Counted from the first letter of the stretch, positions 43,869 through 53,954 are shown. The stretch: 64,000 bases of DNA from Bradyrhizobium sp. 132 (GCF_023074185.1 NZ_JADPKY010000054.1:1-64000); one strand, 5' to 3'. Numbers and translations: made by a program. The notes: generated from the sequence alone by a model not told the origin.

Positions 43869-45075
43869 ATGGCTGCTTCGGAACTAATTGGAACGGATGA
43901 ACCTGCGTTCGGGTTCTCGACGCGAGCGATCCACCATGGGTATGACCCTGGCCATCACTCTCGCGCGTTATCCCATCCCATTCATATGACGTCGACCTTC
44001 GCCTTCGACAGCTCGCCGAATTAGATGCGGTGGCCGCATTGGGGGGCAAACTGTATGGGCGGGAGTTCAATCCGACGACCGCATTGCTGGAATCCCGTTT
44101 GGCAAACTTGGAGGGTGCCGAAGACGCCGTCGTACTGGCCTCGGGAATGGCCGCGTTCGGTGCCTTGGTACTTTCGCTCCTATCCCAAGATGACGAACTC
44201 ATCGTCCATCGGACCTTATATTCGAATACGACGACCATGACGGAACAGGGCTTGCCGCGCTTCGGCATAAAGACCATCCCTGTCGATCTCAATGACCCCG
44301 CCAATCTGGATACTGTTCTCACATCTCGCAGTAGAGCCGTCTACTTTGAGACGCCGGTCAATCCCACAGGAGACGTGCTCGACATCGAAGCCATTGCGCA
44401 ACGTGCTCGGCGGGCCGGCCTCTTGGTCATCGTCGACGGCACATTTGCATCTCCCGCGCTGCAGAGGCCTCTCCAATGGGCGGACATCGTGCTCCACTCC
44501 CTTACCAAGTATATCAGCGGGCATGGAGACGTTCTTGGAGGGGCTCTGCTGGGACGGACCGAGTTGATCGAAAAAATACGTGATCGCGGCTTGCGCTACA
44601 TCACCGGTGCCGTCATGTCGCCGATGGTTTCTTCTCTGATTTTGCGCGGGATCAAGACGCTTCCTCTCCGAATGGACCGCCACGGGTCCAACGCACTTGC
44701 GATTGCGCGCATGCTCGATGCCCACTCGGCGGTAGAGTGGGTGAATTATCCATTTCTGCCGTCCCATCCGCGGCATGCAATCGCAAAGAGACAAATGCAG
44801 CGGGCTCTGGAATGCTGTCCTTTGGTCTACGCGGGGGTTTTGATGCCGCCCGATGTTTTCTCGACCACCTCAAGCTCATTACGCTTGCCGTCAGTCTCGG
44901 AGATGCTGAAACGCTTATCATGCATCCCGCGAGCCTGGTTCATGCCCGGCGCGCCGTTCGTCCTGAAGCGCGCCTGCAAAGGGGAGTCGGAGATGACCTG
45001 ATTCGCCTCTCGGTTGGTCTGGAAGACGAGGCAGATTTGCTCGGCGACCTTGAGCAGTCCCTGACTCGTCTCTAG
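43869..45075 (+). pseudogene. Cys/Met-metabolism PLP enzyme (gamma-lyase type), two frameshifts
   Basis: Three frames in order rebuild one cystathionine gamma-synthase/methionine gamma-lyase-type enzyme of about 400 residues. Frame one from the ATG at 43869 has FSTRAIHHGYDP and SHPIHMTSTFAFDSS. After an indel near 44018, frame two gives LYGREFNPTTALLESRLANL, ETPVNPTGDVLDI and the PLP lysine in LHSLTKYISGHGD. After another near 44800, frame three gives SGMLSFGLRGG, VSLGDAETLIMHPAS and the end at 45075. The catalytic lysine is retained but the enzyme cannot be made in one piece. Confidence 0.85.
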
Positions 45076-45113
45076 GTCGCCCGCAACGAACGTAAGTCAA
45101 GGAGAGGCCAAAG

Positions 45114-45605
45114 ATGATTGCGCCGCCGCCAGGACTCGAGCCCGCCATGGACTTTGCTCGGATTACTCTAAGCCCTCAGAAAGAGATCGTCCGAAAGTTC
45201 TACAAGGAAATGTGGGACAATGCGGATGTTGCTCTAATCCCCGAAATATTTCAGCCTGGGTTCACCTTCCGGGGCTCTCTCGGTCCTGTCCTCGTCGGCT
45301 TCGATCAGTTCGCGGACTACGTCAGATGGGTGACAGACTCCCTGGAAAACTACACGTCTGACATCCTCGATCTCCTCGAGGAGGACAACGCAGTCTCGGG
45401 AAAGCTGCGCTTCCACGGCATCCATCGAAAGCCGATGTTCGGCCACGCGCCCACCGGACGCCACGTGTGGTGGTACGGTGCGCCGATCTTCACGTTTCGA
45501 GGCGACAAGGTGAGCGATCTGTGGGTCTTGGGCGACATCCATGGACTGATGGGTCGTCTCGCGCCGGATACAACTAGCGAACCGGAATTCACAACAAACA
45601 AGTAG
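45114..45605 (+). CDS. SnoaL/ester-cyclase-like NTF2-fold protein
   Basis: A 163-residue protein with the SnoaL-like polyketide-cyclase fold pattern: VRKFYKEMWDNADVALIPEI, FQPGFTFRGSLGP, GKLRFHGIHRKPMFGHAPTG and VWWYGAPIFTFRGDKVSD. AAGGAG lies nine bases before the ATG at 45114. Members are small cone-shaped pockets with varied isomerase, hydrolase or cyclase roles, so no reaction can be given. It follows the broken PLP gene and may be cotranscribed with it. Confidence 0.8.
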   Translation: MIAPPPGLEPAMDFARITLSPQKEIVRKFYKEMWDNADVALIPEIFQPGFTFRGSLGPVLVGFDQFADYVRWVTDSLENYTSDILDLLEEDNAVSGKLRFHGIHRKPMFGHAPTGRHVWWYGAPIFTFRGDKVSDLWVLGDIHGLMGRLAPDTTSEPEFTTNK

Positions 45606-46715
45606 CCCATGCTCCATGACCCTTCGCGCCGAGCGGACCACCTCTGGAAACGCAGACAAGCGATGTAGACGCCTCCAACCTTCAAGAACGAAGACGTCGA
45701 GAGTATCCGCTCAGGGCGGGCGCCTCGTTGTGCGGTAAGACGCGGCGGCCTCACCATTCCCTGCTTTCCCGTAGGGTTTGGCGGAGCCAGCATAGAGGAA
45801 TTTTAGCAGCGCCTTTTACGGCTACTCTGTGTGCAGCACCCCTCTCGCTTCGCAGCAAAATGTCGATGTCTCCTGTCGCGCGTTTTACGCACGCGATATA
45901 CCTCAAAGCTCGGTTAAGATTTCAGCCGCGGCCAAGCCGAAAGTTTGATCAGCGTCTACCGCGCCTCGGTCCACTGCTTGGGTTTGTCGTTTGGCACCGC
46001 CACGCTCTGGCTCGCCGGGAGAACAGCAAAATCGTTCCGTTCTCGGAACTAAATGTCCATTCAGTGGAGTTCGGTTCCGCCGAAATGGTGGTTGCAAACG
46101 AGACAAAGCTAGGGCAGATTTTTGTCACCGGGGCTGGCTACATATTTTCACTTGGTCTTTTTAACCCGGCTTCATTCGACCGTGCGCAGGCCGCAGCGGT
46201 TTAAACCTCCCGCTGCGGCCTTTGTATTTGCCATTCGCCCTCCAGCATGAGCCGGCGACCACCACAGATTCCTAAGGTCAATAGCTATGCGCGGCCGCAA
46301 AGGCCCCATAGCCGACGATGAGGACGGCTCCGTCGCCAAGGGCCAGCAGCAATAGAAAGGCTGTGTCCTTCGAACCGTTTCCTGCCTAGAAGAAGAGGCT
46401 GTACGCCAGGGACGTTCTCGCCAACAAGATGCAGATACGTCGCTATTCACCCCCCGGCGGCGCTCGAGGGCTGCTCCAGGGGCGAAACTCCAATGAAAAC
46501 CGGCAAGCTGGCGGACGAGATATTCAAACTTCCGATGTTCTCCTAGAAGATCGGCAGTCGTGACACATGCGTTGGAATGCGAGTTAAAGAATGAGATTGC
46601 GCGGGAGCAGAGCAGCTCGAAGCCAGGGTGAGCACCTGTACCAGGGTTTACCCTTTGCGCGGACGTGCACAAATTGACGGCCTGAACCATTGCGCGGGCG
46701 GGTCGATAAAACCGG
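45606..46715. other. 1.1-kb region without a convincing gene
   Basis: Open frames here have no coherent composition. The one clear structure is the hairpin at 46188-46221. The + strand frame ending at 46204 runs into it, but its sequence is not recognisable as a protein. Confidence 0.4.
46188..46224 (+). terminator. Strong GC-rich hairpin, likely intrinsic terminator
   Basis: AGGCCGCAGCGG (46188-46199) pairs perfectly with CCGCTGCGGCCT (46209-46221, one shared T), with a nine-base loop, and is followed by TTTG. The U run is short, so termination efficiency is uncertain. It would serve rightward transcripts. Confidence 0.55.
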
Positions 46716-46865
46716 TCAATGCTGTCGGTCGAAGCTGCGCGAGATCAACTGCCGATCTAGTTCGATCAGGCGCTGGAGCACCTTCTCCACGATCTCCACG
46801 CAATCGAAATACCCCAATGATTGTACGCCTCGCGCAACTAGCTCGCGCTCCAGCATTGCCGCCAT
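46716..46865 (-). CDS. Small helical hypothetical protein
   Basis: A 49-residue protein from the ATG at 46865 (a GTG at 46883 preceded by GGCGGGAA is also in frame). It is strongly helical and charged: MLERELVARGVQSLGYFDCV and EIVEKVLQRLIELDRQLI. The composition is far from random and resembles small rhizobial orphan proteins. Function unknown. Confidence 0.5.
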   Translation of the reverse strand: MAAMLERELVARGVQSLGYFDCVEIVEKVLQRLIELDRQLISRSFDRQH

Positions 46866-47060
46866 GATAACTTTGATGCTCACGATTCCCGCCGAACGTT
46901 ATGGTTGATAAGGTACTGCCAAAGCAGCGGGGGTGGGTTGATCCGTACTTTTATTTCGGAGGATCAGAGAGCCCGCCAAAATTGACATGCGACCACACGC
47001 AATCTAGCCCCAGCTTGTAGAAGGAAGTCAGATGGAGCTACCCCGGCGATTTAGCAGCGA

Positions 47061-47270
47061 TCATCCTGCAACTGGTCCAGAAAGGGTATGCAAGCCCGCT
47101 TCGATAGCCGCGATGTCCTGCTCGACCTGTGTGATTGACAAACCATAGTCGAAAGTCCTTGCCTTCAAATCGACTGCCAACCGCCGGCGGTGCATTCTGA
47201 GCTCTTCAAGCGATCTCCGGTCGTTCAGTTGGGTGAAGCCTTCGACGATCAACTCAATGGCACTCGACAT
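47061..47270 (-). CDS. Small conserved hypothetical protein
   Basis: A 69-residue protein from the ATG at 47270. The sequence SSAIELIVEGFTQLNDRRSL, EELRMHRRRLAVDLKA and SITQVEQDIAAIEAGL is two amphipathic helices with heptad-like leucines, and I recall close relatives in Bradyrhizobium genomes. It is probably a small coiled-coil protein. Function unknown. Confidence 0.7.
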   Translation of the reverse strand: MSSAIELIVEGFTQLNDRRSLEELRMHRRRLAVDLKARTFDYGLSITQVEQDIAAIEAGLHTLSGPVAG

Positions 47271-47548
47271 AACGCAACCCCACAATGTCATTTTCGCAAT
47301 GTTGGAAGGCTAGAGGGAAACCCGATTTGAGTAAATCCAAAAGTCCTGCCGAGCTTGCGATCAGCGGGAGTAGTTTGATCAAAGACTGTTGACCGCCGCC
47401 GGGCACTGGCCGCTGGTTGTGTGTATCATGATTCCGACATGGGTCCGGATCGCAGGATGAGCCGGCCGCCTCCACATCTCTCGAGCTACCAAGAACGGGG
47501 GCCGATGGACGCGTTCGGGGCGACCGAAACTATCAGGCAACCCCAAGG

Positions 47549-47650
47549 ATGGTGCTTAGGCTCCTCCACAAAGGGTGGGTCGAACGCGCCGGTGCTGGCA
47601 ATTATCGCCTTACCGCGGGAGGCCACTTAGCACTTAGATCGAAGGTGTAA
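47549..47650 (+). pseudogene. Winged-helix C-terminal fragment
   Basis: A 33-codon frame, MVLRLLHKGWVERAGAGNYR then LTAGGHLAL, has the recognition-helix/wing pattern of small winged-helix proteins. Upstream DNA does not continue it in frame. It is probably a remnant. Confidence 0.35.
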
Positions 47651-48126
47651 ATTCCCCACTCAAACCTGCCCCGCCAACCACCCGTAATGGCCCAATTGAA
47701 AAACCCGCCACCTCGAAGGCAGCGCGTTGTCACAATGCCCCAGCGTGCCTCGGTACTCGTCACTAATCCGCGTTGATCAATCGTACCGCGACACTTGTCG
47801 ACGGCGGGTTAGCGCCTCAACCGACGATGGTGGAGAAGATCAACAAGAAGTCCAGAGACAAGCAACAGTGAGATCGCTGCTGGGATGGTGCGCGGTCGAG
47901 CATAGGCGGGGGCGTCACAAAAACAGGCTGTGGCCCCGGTCCTTTCGGGACCGCTCGGCGCATCTAAGCCATGATCAGACGCGAACACGAAACAAGAAAC
48001 AACATGGAGTGTTGACAGACAAGTGTACAATCTGGAGAAAACGGCCTGTAGGTCAGCCGGTCTGGATTTTCCGAAGCGCCCGAGCGTGCTCGCTCACCGC
48101 TATGTCTCGGTTTGCGGAGTTTAAGC
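47651..48126. other. Intergenic stretch
   Basis: About 475 bp in which I see no supported gene, repeat or hairpin. Confidence 0.3.
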
Positions 48127-48240
48127 ATGAGCCACTTTTTATCCGTGCTGCTGTTGGTGACGGCCGTATTGCTGACCGGCTGCTTTGGCGTGGCGGCCTG
48201 GCGGACCCCGGATGAAAGGGGTGTGGAAATCACCGGCTAA
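48127..48240 (+). CDS. Tiny lipoprotein-like membrane peptide
   Basis: A 37-residue frame: MSHFLSVLLLVTAVLLTGCF followed by GVAAWRTPDERGVEITG. The hydrophobic N-terminus with LLTGC resembles a lipobox, so it may be a minute lipoprotein or single-helix membrane peptide. Ribosome site is weak. Confidence 0.45.
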   Translation: MSHFLSVLLLVTAVLLTGCFGVAAWRTPDERGVEITG

Positions 48241-48334
48241 ATCCCGCACCAGTCCTTTGGTTTGAGCCCGGCCGCTCATTAGGAACGTTTCGACGGCAGA
48301 AGGGTCGGATGCCCATAAAGCTGCCCTCGGACCA

Positions 48335-48490
48335 ATGGACCAAGCGGTTGCCTATGCGATCTCATTCATCGTCGTCCTCGGCGTCGGCATCCTTATTGCC
48401 GGTATCGGTTCCAGCTCGCCAGCCTTATGGACGTGCCTTGCGGTCGGTCTCATTTCGATTGATCTCGTGAGTGCCTTTGGCGACTGTTAA
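48335..48490 (+). CDS. Small two-helix membrane protein
   Basis: A 51-residue frame: MDQAVAYAISFIVVLGVGIL, IAGIGSSSPALW, TCLAVGLISIDLVSAFGDC. Two hydrophobic helices separated by a GSSSPALW turn. The pattern recurs, from memory, in rhizobial genomes beside DUF2939-type genes, which matches the gene that follows after 58 bp. Function unknown. Confidence 0.55.
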   Translation: MDQAVAYAISFIVVLGVGILIAGIGSSSPALWTCLAVGLISIDLVSAFGDC

Positions 48491-48548
48491 CGAGCGTCCG
48501 GCGCGCGCGGGCCTTGGAACAAAGCTCAGTTGGCTCCATTGCAATTCC

Positions 48549-49126
48549 ATGAAATGGCTGATCGGCGTCGTGTTGGCCGTCCTGGTCTGTGTAGGAATCT
48601 ATGGCGGATCGGCTTTCGTTTCGCTGGTGGGTTTGGTTTCCGCAGTCCGGGGTGCCGATGTTGCGCAAATCCTGGCTCGGACGGATATGCCCCGCCTCCG
48701 CCATTCCATCGTCGACCAGGTGATGACGGCCTACCTGGACCGGCTCGGACAAAAACGCCAGCTGCGGCCGATCGAGCGAATAGCCATCAACGCTTTTGGT
48801 GCAACCATCGCTGATGATCTGGCAGCCAAGCTCATGACCTCGGAAAATCTGTCGGTACTTCTGAAAAGCGGAGCTGTTCGCAATGCCACGGAGGACATTA
48901 CTTTCGGAACGATGTCCTCAGTGGCCGAGCTCGACATCTCGAGCATCTTTGCCTTGGCCGGACGGATCACCTTTGTGAAGCCGTTGAGTTTGCATTGCGG
49001 CTTGGAGGAGGCCAGGAGGCAGGCAGCATCAGCATGCATCTTGAAGGGACAACTTGGAAGCTCTCTGGAATCGGGCTGCCACCCAAGATTCTCACCAACA
49101 TCGTGGACCGACTCCCGGCGCGATGA
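48549..49126 (+). pseudogene. DUF2939 family gene, frameshifted near its end
   Basis: From the ATG at 48549 the frame reads MKWLIGVVLAVLVCVGIYGG (signal anchor), LARTDMPRLRHSIVDQVMTA, FGTMSSVAELDISSIFALAG and RITFVKPLSL. Near 49015-49030 an indel shifts it. The next frame completes it with SISMHLEGTTWKLSGIGLPP and ILTNIVDRLPAR before a TGA at 49126. Repair of one indel would restore a typical DUF2939 protein of about 190 residues. Exported; function unknown. Confidence 0.75.
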
Positions 49127-49783
49127 GGCTTGCGACGAAGCGCTTTCGGAATCTCGTTCGGGTGGCCGGTGGACCAGTCCTTCAAGGTCTCCGTGGCACC
49201 CCGCTTCTATCCGGTCAGCCGCTCCGACAGCGTCTGCAGACCCGCCTCAATGGCCGGGATGTCCGTCTCGGCCCATGCGATGCACCGCCGAAATCCCTTG
49301 CTGGCATTCAGGTCGACGCCACCGCGCCGACCTATCTTTAGATCTCATTCCGTTGCGATAAGGAGCGGTCAGCAGCAACTGGAACATGGCTCGAGAAGCC
49401 ATCTATTGAGCTGCGGGGTCGGCTTCGTCGGTTCCGACCAGGAGAACGTCTCCGCCTGGAGCTGAGACAGACCACCGACAGCCGCGGACCCGCCGGTGGA
49501 TCCAAAGATCAAACAGAGCAAAATCGCCAACGGTCACGGCGCGAGCACTCTGAAACAAGCACCTGCAAAAAGATAGGACACGTTACAAATCTGACAGGCC
49601 GACTTTCGGCTGATGTCAGACTTCCAAGGCGTGATACCGTTTGAAAAAAGTAGAAGGTTGAAGCGTCTGTCTACTCGACGATCTTCGGTAGTGATCTATA
49701 TAGAATGCGACCGCCCGTGCGCATCGCGTATCCGAGATGCTTCCAGGCTTGCTCCGAGCTGCTCCACCGAAAGCGTGAATCGA
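49127..49783. other. Intergenic stretch upstream of the NYN gene
   Basis: About 650 bp. Several long frames exist but none looks like a protein that I can name. No hairpin or repeat stands out. Confidence 0.3.
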
Positions 49784-50401
49784 ATGTCAACTTCCTCTAC
49801 GGACAAGATCGCGCTCTTCATCGATGGAGCCAATCTCTACGCGACGGCGAAAACTCTCGGCTTCGACATCGATTACAAGCGCCTGTTGAAGGAATTTCAG
49901 AGCCGCGGGACACTGACGCGGGCGTTCTACTACACCGCGATCATCGAGGATCAGGAGTACTCCTCGATCCGCCCCCTGATCGACTGGCTCGACTACAACG
50001 GCTACACCGTCGTCACCAAGGCGACCAAAGAGTTCATCGACGCCTCCGGCCGCCGCAAGGTCAAGGGCAACATGGACATTGAGCTCGCCGTGAACGCCAT
50101 GGAGCTCGCCGAGCACATCGACCAGATGGTGCTGTTCTCGGGTGACGGCGACTTCCGCTCCCTGGTCGTGGCCGTTCAGCGCCGCGGCGTGCGGGTGACC
50201 GTGATTTCCACGATCGCCAGCCAGCCGCCGATGATCGCCGACGAACTGCGCCGTCAGGCCGACGTCTTCACCGACCTCGTCGAGCTCCAGTCCAAGCTCG
50301 GCCGCGACCCGTCCGAACGCCCCGCCCCGCGCGACCGCGAAACGCGCGGACACCTGCCAAAAATCTTGCAAGAGCCGAAAGGAAACGACCCACACGATTA
50401 G
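49784..50401 (+). CDS. NYN-domain (LabA/DUF88) putative ribonuclease
   Basis: A 205-residue NYN-domain protein. The start at the ATG at 49784 gives STDKIALFIDGANLYATAKT, with the first catalytic aspartate in FIDGAN. KGNMDIELAVNAMELAE and MVLFSGDGDFRSLVVAVQRR supply the other acidic residues of the PIN-like site. NYN proteins are PIN-fold nucleases or RNA-binding proteins acting on RNA. The C-terminal 25 residues are basic and disordered. It is a single-gene unit. Confidence 0.88.
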   Translation: MSTSSTDKIALFIDGANLYATAKTLGFDIDYKRLLKEFQSRGTLTRAFYYTAIIEDQEYSSIRPLIDWLDYNGYTVVTKATKEFIDASGRRKVKGNMDIELAVNAMELAEHIDQMVLFSGDGDFRSLVVAVQRRGVRVTVISTIASQPPMIADELRRQADVFTDLVELQSKLGRDPSERPAPRDRETRGHLPKILQEPKGNDPHD

Positions 50402-50471
50402 ACGGCTAAGGCCGCGCACGCTTCGATCAATTTGGGCAGATTAATCACGATCGATTTCAGAAGAAAAAACG

Positions 50472-50501
50472 CCGCCTGCTTGAATAATCGCAGGCGGCGG
50501 C
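50472..50501 (-). terminator. Hairpin with U run on the minus strand
   Basis: CGCCGCCTGC and GCAGGCGGCG form a perfect 10-bp stem. On the minus strand the stem is followed by GTTTTTTCTTC, a good intrinsic-terminator tail; on the + strand there is no U run. It lies about 70 bp after the rightward NYN gene, so it may act as a two-way stop or serve leftward transcripts from the right. Confidence 0.6.
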
Positions 50502-50672
50502 TTCCCAGCCCCGGGGGATGAGCAAAATCCCGGTGCCAAAGCCTGAGCATAAGTCGTGCCAAGAATTGGCATCGGTTCTGACCTTCTATGTCAGCGCCCT
50601 GGCACCGCTATTGCTCAGTCACCGCTAATAAGCAGACCCGTGACGGCGTTTGTTTCAAATTGGAGCGATCAC

Positions 50673-50936
50673 ATGCACCCACATCCCCATTTCGATGCAA
50701 CTGCGTCCCTCCACCTCCACGCTCTCATTTCCGACTTGCATCGACGGGTCCGGATGCTGGGGAGCGATATCCAAGAGGAGGAGCGAAAGGCGGGAAATCC
50801 CGACCCGGCCAGCCTCTCCTACCCCATGCTCGCGCTGGACCTCCGAGCTCGGCGCGCCAATCTTCACGATACGATCGCGACGCTCGAACGCACATCTAAG
50901 CGTCACCCGGGTTTCGAGGTGGCGCGGGCGGCCTAA
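50673..50936 (+). CDS. Small helical hypothetical protein
   Basis: An 87-residue protein from the ATG at 50673 (GGAG eight bases upstream; the frame is open further left but not protein-like). It starts MHPHPHFDATASLHLHALIS, with five histidines near the N-terminus, then helical LHRRVRMLGSDIQEEERKAG and LRARRANLHDTIATLER. The histidines could bind metal, which is only a suggestion. Function unknown. Confidence 0.6.
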   Translation: MHPHPHFDATASLHLHALISDLHRRVRMLGSDIQEEERKAGNPDPASLSYPMLALDLRARRANLHDTIATLERTSKRHPGFEVARAA

Positions 50937-51220
50937 GCCGCACCGGCCGATCTCGTCGCGGAGCAAAATTTCTTATGCGATCTCAGGATGGTGGACGGGG
51001 TTCTTTATCTGGAACCCACTCAGTCCCGCCGCCTCCTATCTATAGAGCAGAATTTTGCGAGTGGTATCGCAGCAGAGGAAATCGAATCGAAGCCGACCAT
51101 CCATAAGCGGACCATAAGAATGGCTCGGGGGCCCCCAGCCGGTTCGCGACGGCTCGATCCTGCTTGCATGAAAGGATCGGGATCCGGCATTATGCTTTTG
51201 CTGGGCGAAGCGAACCTGCC

Positions 51221-51553
51221 GTGGCTGTCAAGAACCCCGACGCTATTGCGGTAATCGTGACCGCCCTCCGGCTTACTCACGGCGATGAAGCTGCACGAGC
51301 CATGCTGGTCGGCGGCATGAGCCTGACCGCCCTGATAGAGGCGATGTTCTCCGCACCGGTGGGGCGACGCGATGCCGTTCACAACATCACAAGCGCCTTG
51401 GACGACTTCGCCATTTCGCCGGAACTCGGCCCGGTCTGGCACCTTTGCTACGTCTACGAAAATCATGGCTCGTTTCGCGTCGTCGATATGGAGATCGCGA
51501 CGCCAACCGGCACGCTATCCAGTAAAGACGTTTGGCTTCGTCTGCCCGACTAG
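51221..51553 (+). CDS. Hypothetical protein
   Basis: About 110 residues if started at the GTG at 51221; an in-frame TTG at 51164 would add 19. It reads AVKNPDAIAVIVTALRLTHG, MLVGGMSLTALIEAMFSA and GSFRVVDMEIATPTGTLSSK. Compact alpha/beta composition, cytoplasmic, no motif recognised. Confidence 0.55.
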   Translation: MAVKNPDAIAVIVTALRLTHGDEAARAMLVGGMSLTALIEAMFSAPVGRRDAVHNITSALDDFAISPELGPVWHLCYVYENHGSFRVVDMEIATPTGTLSSKDVWLRLPD

Positions 51554-51729
51554 CTACTCATTCAATCCAAGTCCATATAACGCTGGCCGCACAATGCGAG
51601 TTCGGATCTGTGAAGGGAGGCGTCGTCTGGCGGCGGCGCGGGGCGAAGTATCCTATGGCTTAAGGGGTCGAGTGAAAGCCGATCATCTCGCGCAATAGAT
51701 CGGCAGTCGAGACACTCTCTCGCCTTGAC

Positions 51730-51948
51730 GACCGATGAAGCAAAACAGTTGCTCCCGCCGATGATCACCCCGGCGCCAACGGTGCGAAGCAGTTCCCGCC
51801 GCAAAACCGGCTGCGGGAAAAGGCCATGCAGAAGTGCCTGCTGGACGCTTTCGGACACGGCCTCTTCGACAGTCGGCTGCGCGGGAGCATGCGCTCCGCA
51901 ACTGCACAGGCTGCCGATGAAACGATGGTGATGTGAGGCGTCGCGCAT
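51730..51948 (-). pseudogene. N-terminal remnant of a NitT/TauT-type binding protein
   Basis: An ATG at 51948 after GGGGACAG opens a cysteine-containing leader (SLCSCGAHAPAQP), then ALLHGLFPQPVLRRELLRTV and GAGVIIGGSNCF. This is the layout of nitrate/sulfonate/bicarbonate ABC substrate-binding proteins with a twin-arginine-like signal. After about 73 residues the expected mature protein is absent and the frame degenerates. Probably a truncated gene. Confidence 0.45.
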
Positions 51949-52072
51949 TTCTGTCCCCCTGGTCAAAATGTCCGGCTCAAAATCGTAACATTGACGCTCG
52001 AAGGGCCAACGGCGAAATTGTGCAGGAGCATCTGCAGTTCCGCGCATGCCATTCGGAATTCCCAGCTCTGGC

Positions 52073-53651
52073 TCACTCCGCCGATTGCGGCATCGTCCTT
52101 GATCGCCCGAACAGGATGCGATGCTGCATCTCGTCGAAGCGGCCATCCGCGTTCGTTTCCCGCGTTAACAACGACACCGCGATCGCCACGGCAAACGACA
52201 GCGGCATGCTGATGATGGCCGGGTTACGCAGCGAGACGAACCACCAGGCGCCGCTCACCTGGGCCAGCGGCTTACCGAGCACGTCGACCTGGATGGTCGG
52301 TGACAGCGCAATGAGCACCAGCGAGCTTAGCGTGCCGATCATGATGCTAGCGACGGCCGCTGGCGTCGTGAAGCGACGCCAGATGATAGCGAGGACCAGT
52401 GATGGAAAATTGGCGGCACAGGCGATGGAGAAGGCGAGCCCGGCCATGAAGGCCACGTTCTGGCCTTCGAAGGTGATGCCGAGCACGATTGCCAGCACCG
52501 AGATGGCAACGGTGGCGATCCGCGCCACTTTGAGCTGCTCAGCCTCCGATGCCGTACCGTGGCGAACGACGTTGGTCCAGACATCATGGCACAACGTAGC
52601 CACACCGGAAAGCGTCAGGCCTGCCACCACCGCCAGCATGGTGGCAAACGCAACTGCGCAGATGAAACCGAAGAAGGCGTCGCCGCCGACTGTGAGGGCG
52701 AGCAGAGGTGCAGCCATGTTGCCGCCACCGCCGGCTTTCATCACCGCCTCCGGGCCGACCAGCACCATGGCCCCAAAGCCGATGATGAACACCATCAGGT
52801 GGAAGAAGCCGATCAGCCCGGTGGCATAAAGTATCGATAGTCGCGCGGCCTTGGAGTCCCGAACCGTGTATACCCGCATCAGGACGTGCGGCATCGCCGC
52901 GGTGCCGAACATCAGCCCGAGGCCGAGTGAGATCGCGTCCCATTGCCCCGAAACCACCTTCGAACCTGGCTGCAGCACTCTTGTGCCGTACTTCTCCGCC
53001 GCTGCGGCGAACAGCTTGAGCGGGTTCATTTCGAAATGCATCAGGACCAGGACTGCCAGGATCACTCCGCCGGCGAGCAGCAGCGCCGCCTTCACCACCT
53101 GCACCCAGGTGGTGGCGAGCATGCCGCCGAACAGCACATAGATGAGCATGGCAGCACCGACCAAAGCCACCGACCAAAGCCACCGACCAAGTGTAGGGCA
53201 GGCCGAACAGCAACTTGATCAACGATCTGGTCGCGACCATCTGGGCGATCAGGTAGAACAGGATCACCGCCAGCGTACCGACCGCCGCGGCGAGCCGCAC
53301 CGGCTTTTGGCTGAGCCGATAGGCGACCACGTCCGCGAACGTGAATTTCCCGACATTGCGCAGTGGCTCGACAATCAGAAAGAGGATGATCGGCCAGCCG
53401 ACCAGCCATCCAATCGAGTAGACCATGCCATCGAAGCCATTCGAGGTGACAATGCCGGCAATGCCGAGCAGCGCGGCCGCGCTGAGGAAGTCGCCAGCGA
53501 GCGCCCAGCCATTCTGCCATGCAGTGATCTCGCCCCCCGCGGCAAAGAAGTGCTCCGTGGTACGGGTGCGCCGCGCCGCCCAGTAAGTAATCAGGAGCGT
53601 CAGGACCATAAATGCGAAGAAGAAGCCGATCGAGAGCGAGTTGTTGGCCAT
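52073..53651 (-). pseudogene. actP: ActP-type acetate/cation symporter, frameshifted by a 13-bp duplication
   Basis: A sodium:solute symporter of about 520 residues in two frames. The first (53651 to about 53180) has SIGFFFAFMVLTLLITYWAA, AGDFLSAAALLGIAGIV and LPYTWSVALVG. The second (from about 53170 to 52073) continues AAMLIYVLFGGMLATTWVQV, LMFGTAAMPHVLMRVYTV and AFSIACAANFPSLVLAI. The join is an exact 13-bp tandem duplication; removing one unit restores a single frame across it. ActP imports acetate and similar acids and needs no other subunit. yjcH precedes it, the usual operon. Confidence 0.9.
53161..53186. repeat. Exact 13-bp tandem duplication inside actP
   Basis: CCAAAGCCACCGA occurs twice in direct succession (53161-53173, 53174-53186), and a partial third unit (CCAA) follows. 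On the coding strand the unit is TCGGTGGCTTTGG. The extra copy adds 13 bases and shifts the actP frame. Confidence 0.9.
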
Positions 53652-53660
53652 CGCGAGGTC

Positions 53661-53954
53661 CTATCGTTCGAGGTCACGAAGGCTGGCATCAAATACCCGG
53701 TTCGCCCACAGCACATAGATGAGGCAGAGCAGGAACGATGAAACGATGACGAGAGGGCCGAGCACGATGCAAAGCGAGAGCCCGGGCGCAAGCACAGTGC
53801 CCAAAAGCGGCTTGTCGAATGCGAACAATGCCATGAAGCCGAAATAGATCGTGATCATCGTCGCACAAAGCAGCAGCGCGATCCGAAGGCGCCTCCTCGC
53901 AAGCGTGACAGAACGAGGCGCGACGCCGGAATTGACGGAAGTCTGCGCGTCCAT
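53661..53954 (-). CDS. yjcH: DUF485 small membrane protein (YjcH)
   Basis: A 97-residue protein from the ATG at 53954, preceded by a G-rich ribosome site. It has two transmembrane helices, IALLLCATMITIYFGFMALF and IVLGPLVIVSSFLLCLIYVL, then NRVFDASLRDLE, the DUF485 layout. YjcH is encoded just ahead of ActP in many bacteria and is thought to assist it. The gap to actP is nine bases. Confidence 0.85.
   Translation of the reverse strand: MDAQTSVNSGVAPRSVTLARRRLRIALLLCATMITIYFGFMALFAFDKPLLGTVLAPGLSLCIVLGPLVIVSSFLLCLIYVLWANRVFDASLRDLER

Noticed and set aside
45728..46204. 158-codon rightward frame ending at the hairpin
   Set aside because: No recognisable motif and basic random composition; the hairpin alone is supported.
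46172..46690. 172-codon leftward frame
   Set aside because: No motif, no ribosome site, and it reads through the terminator-like hairpin.
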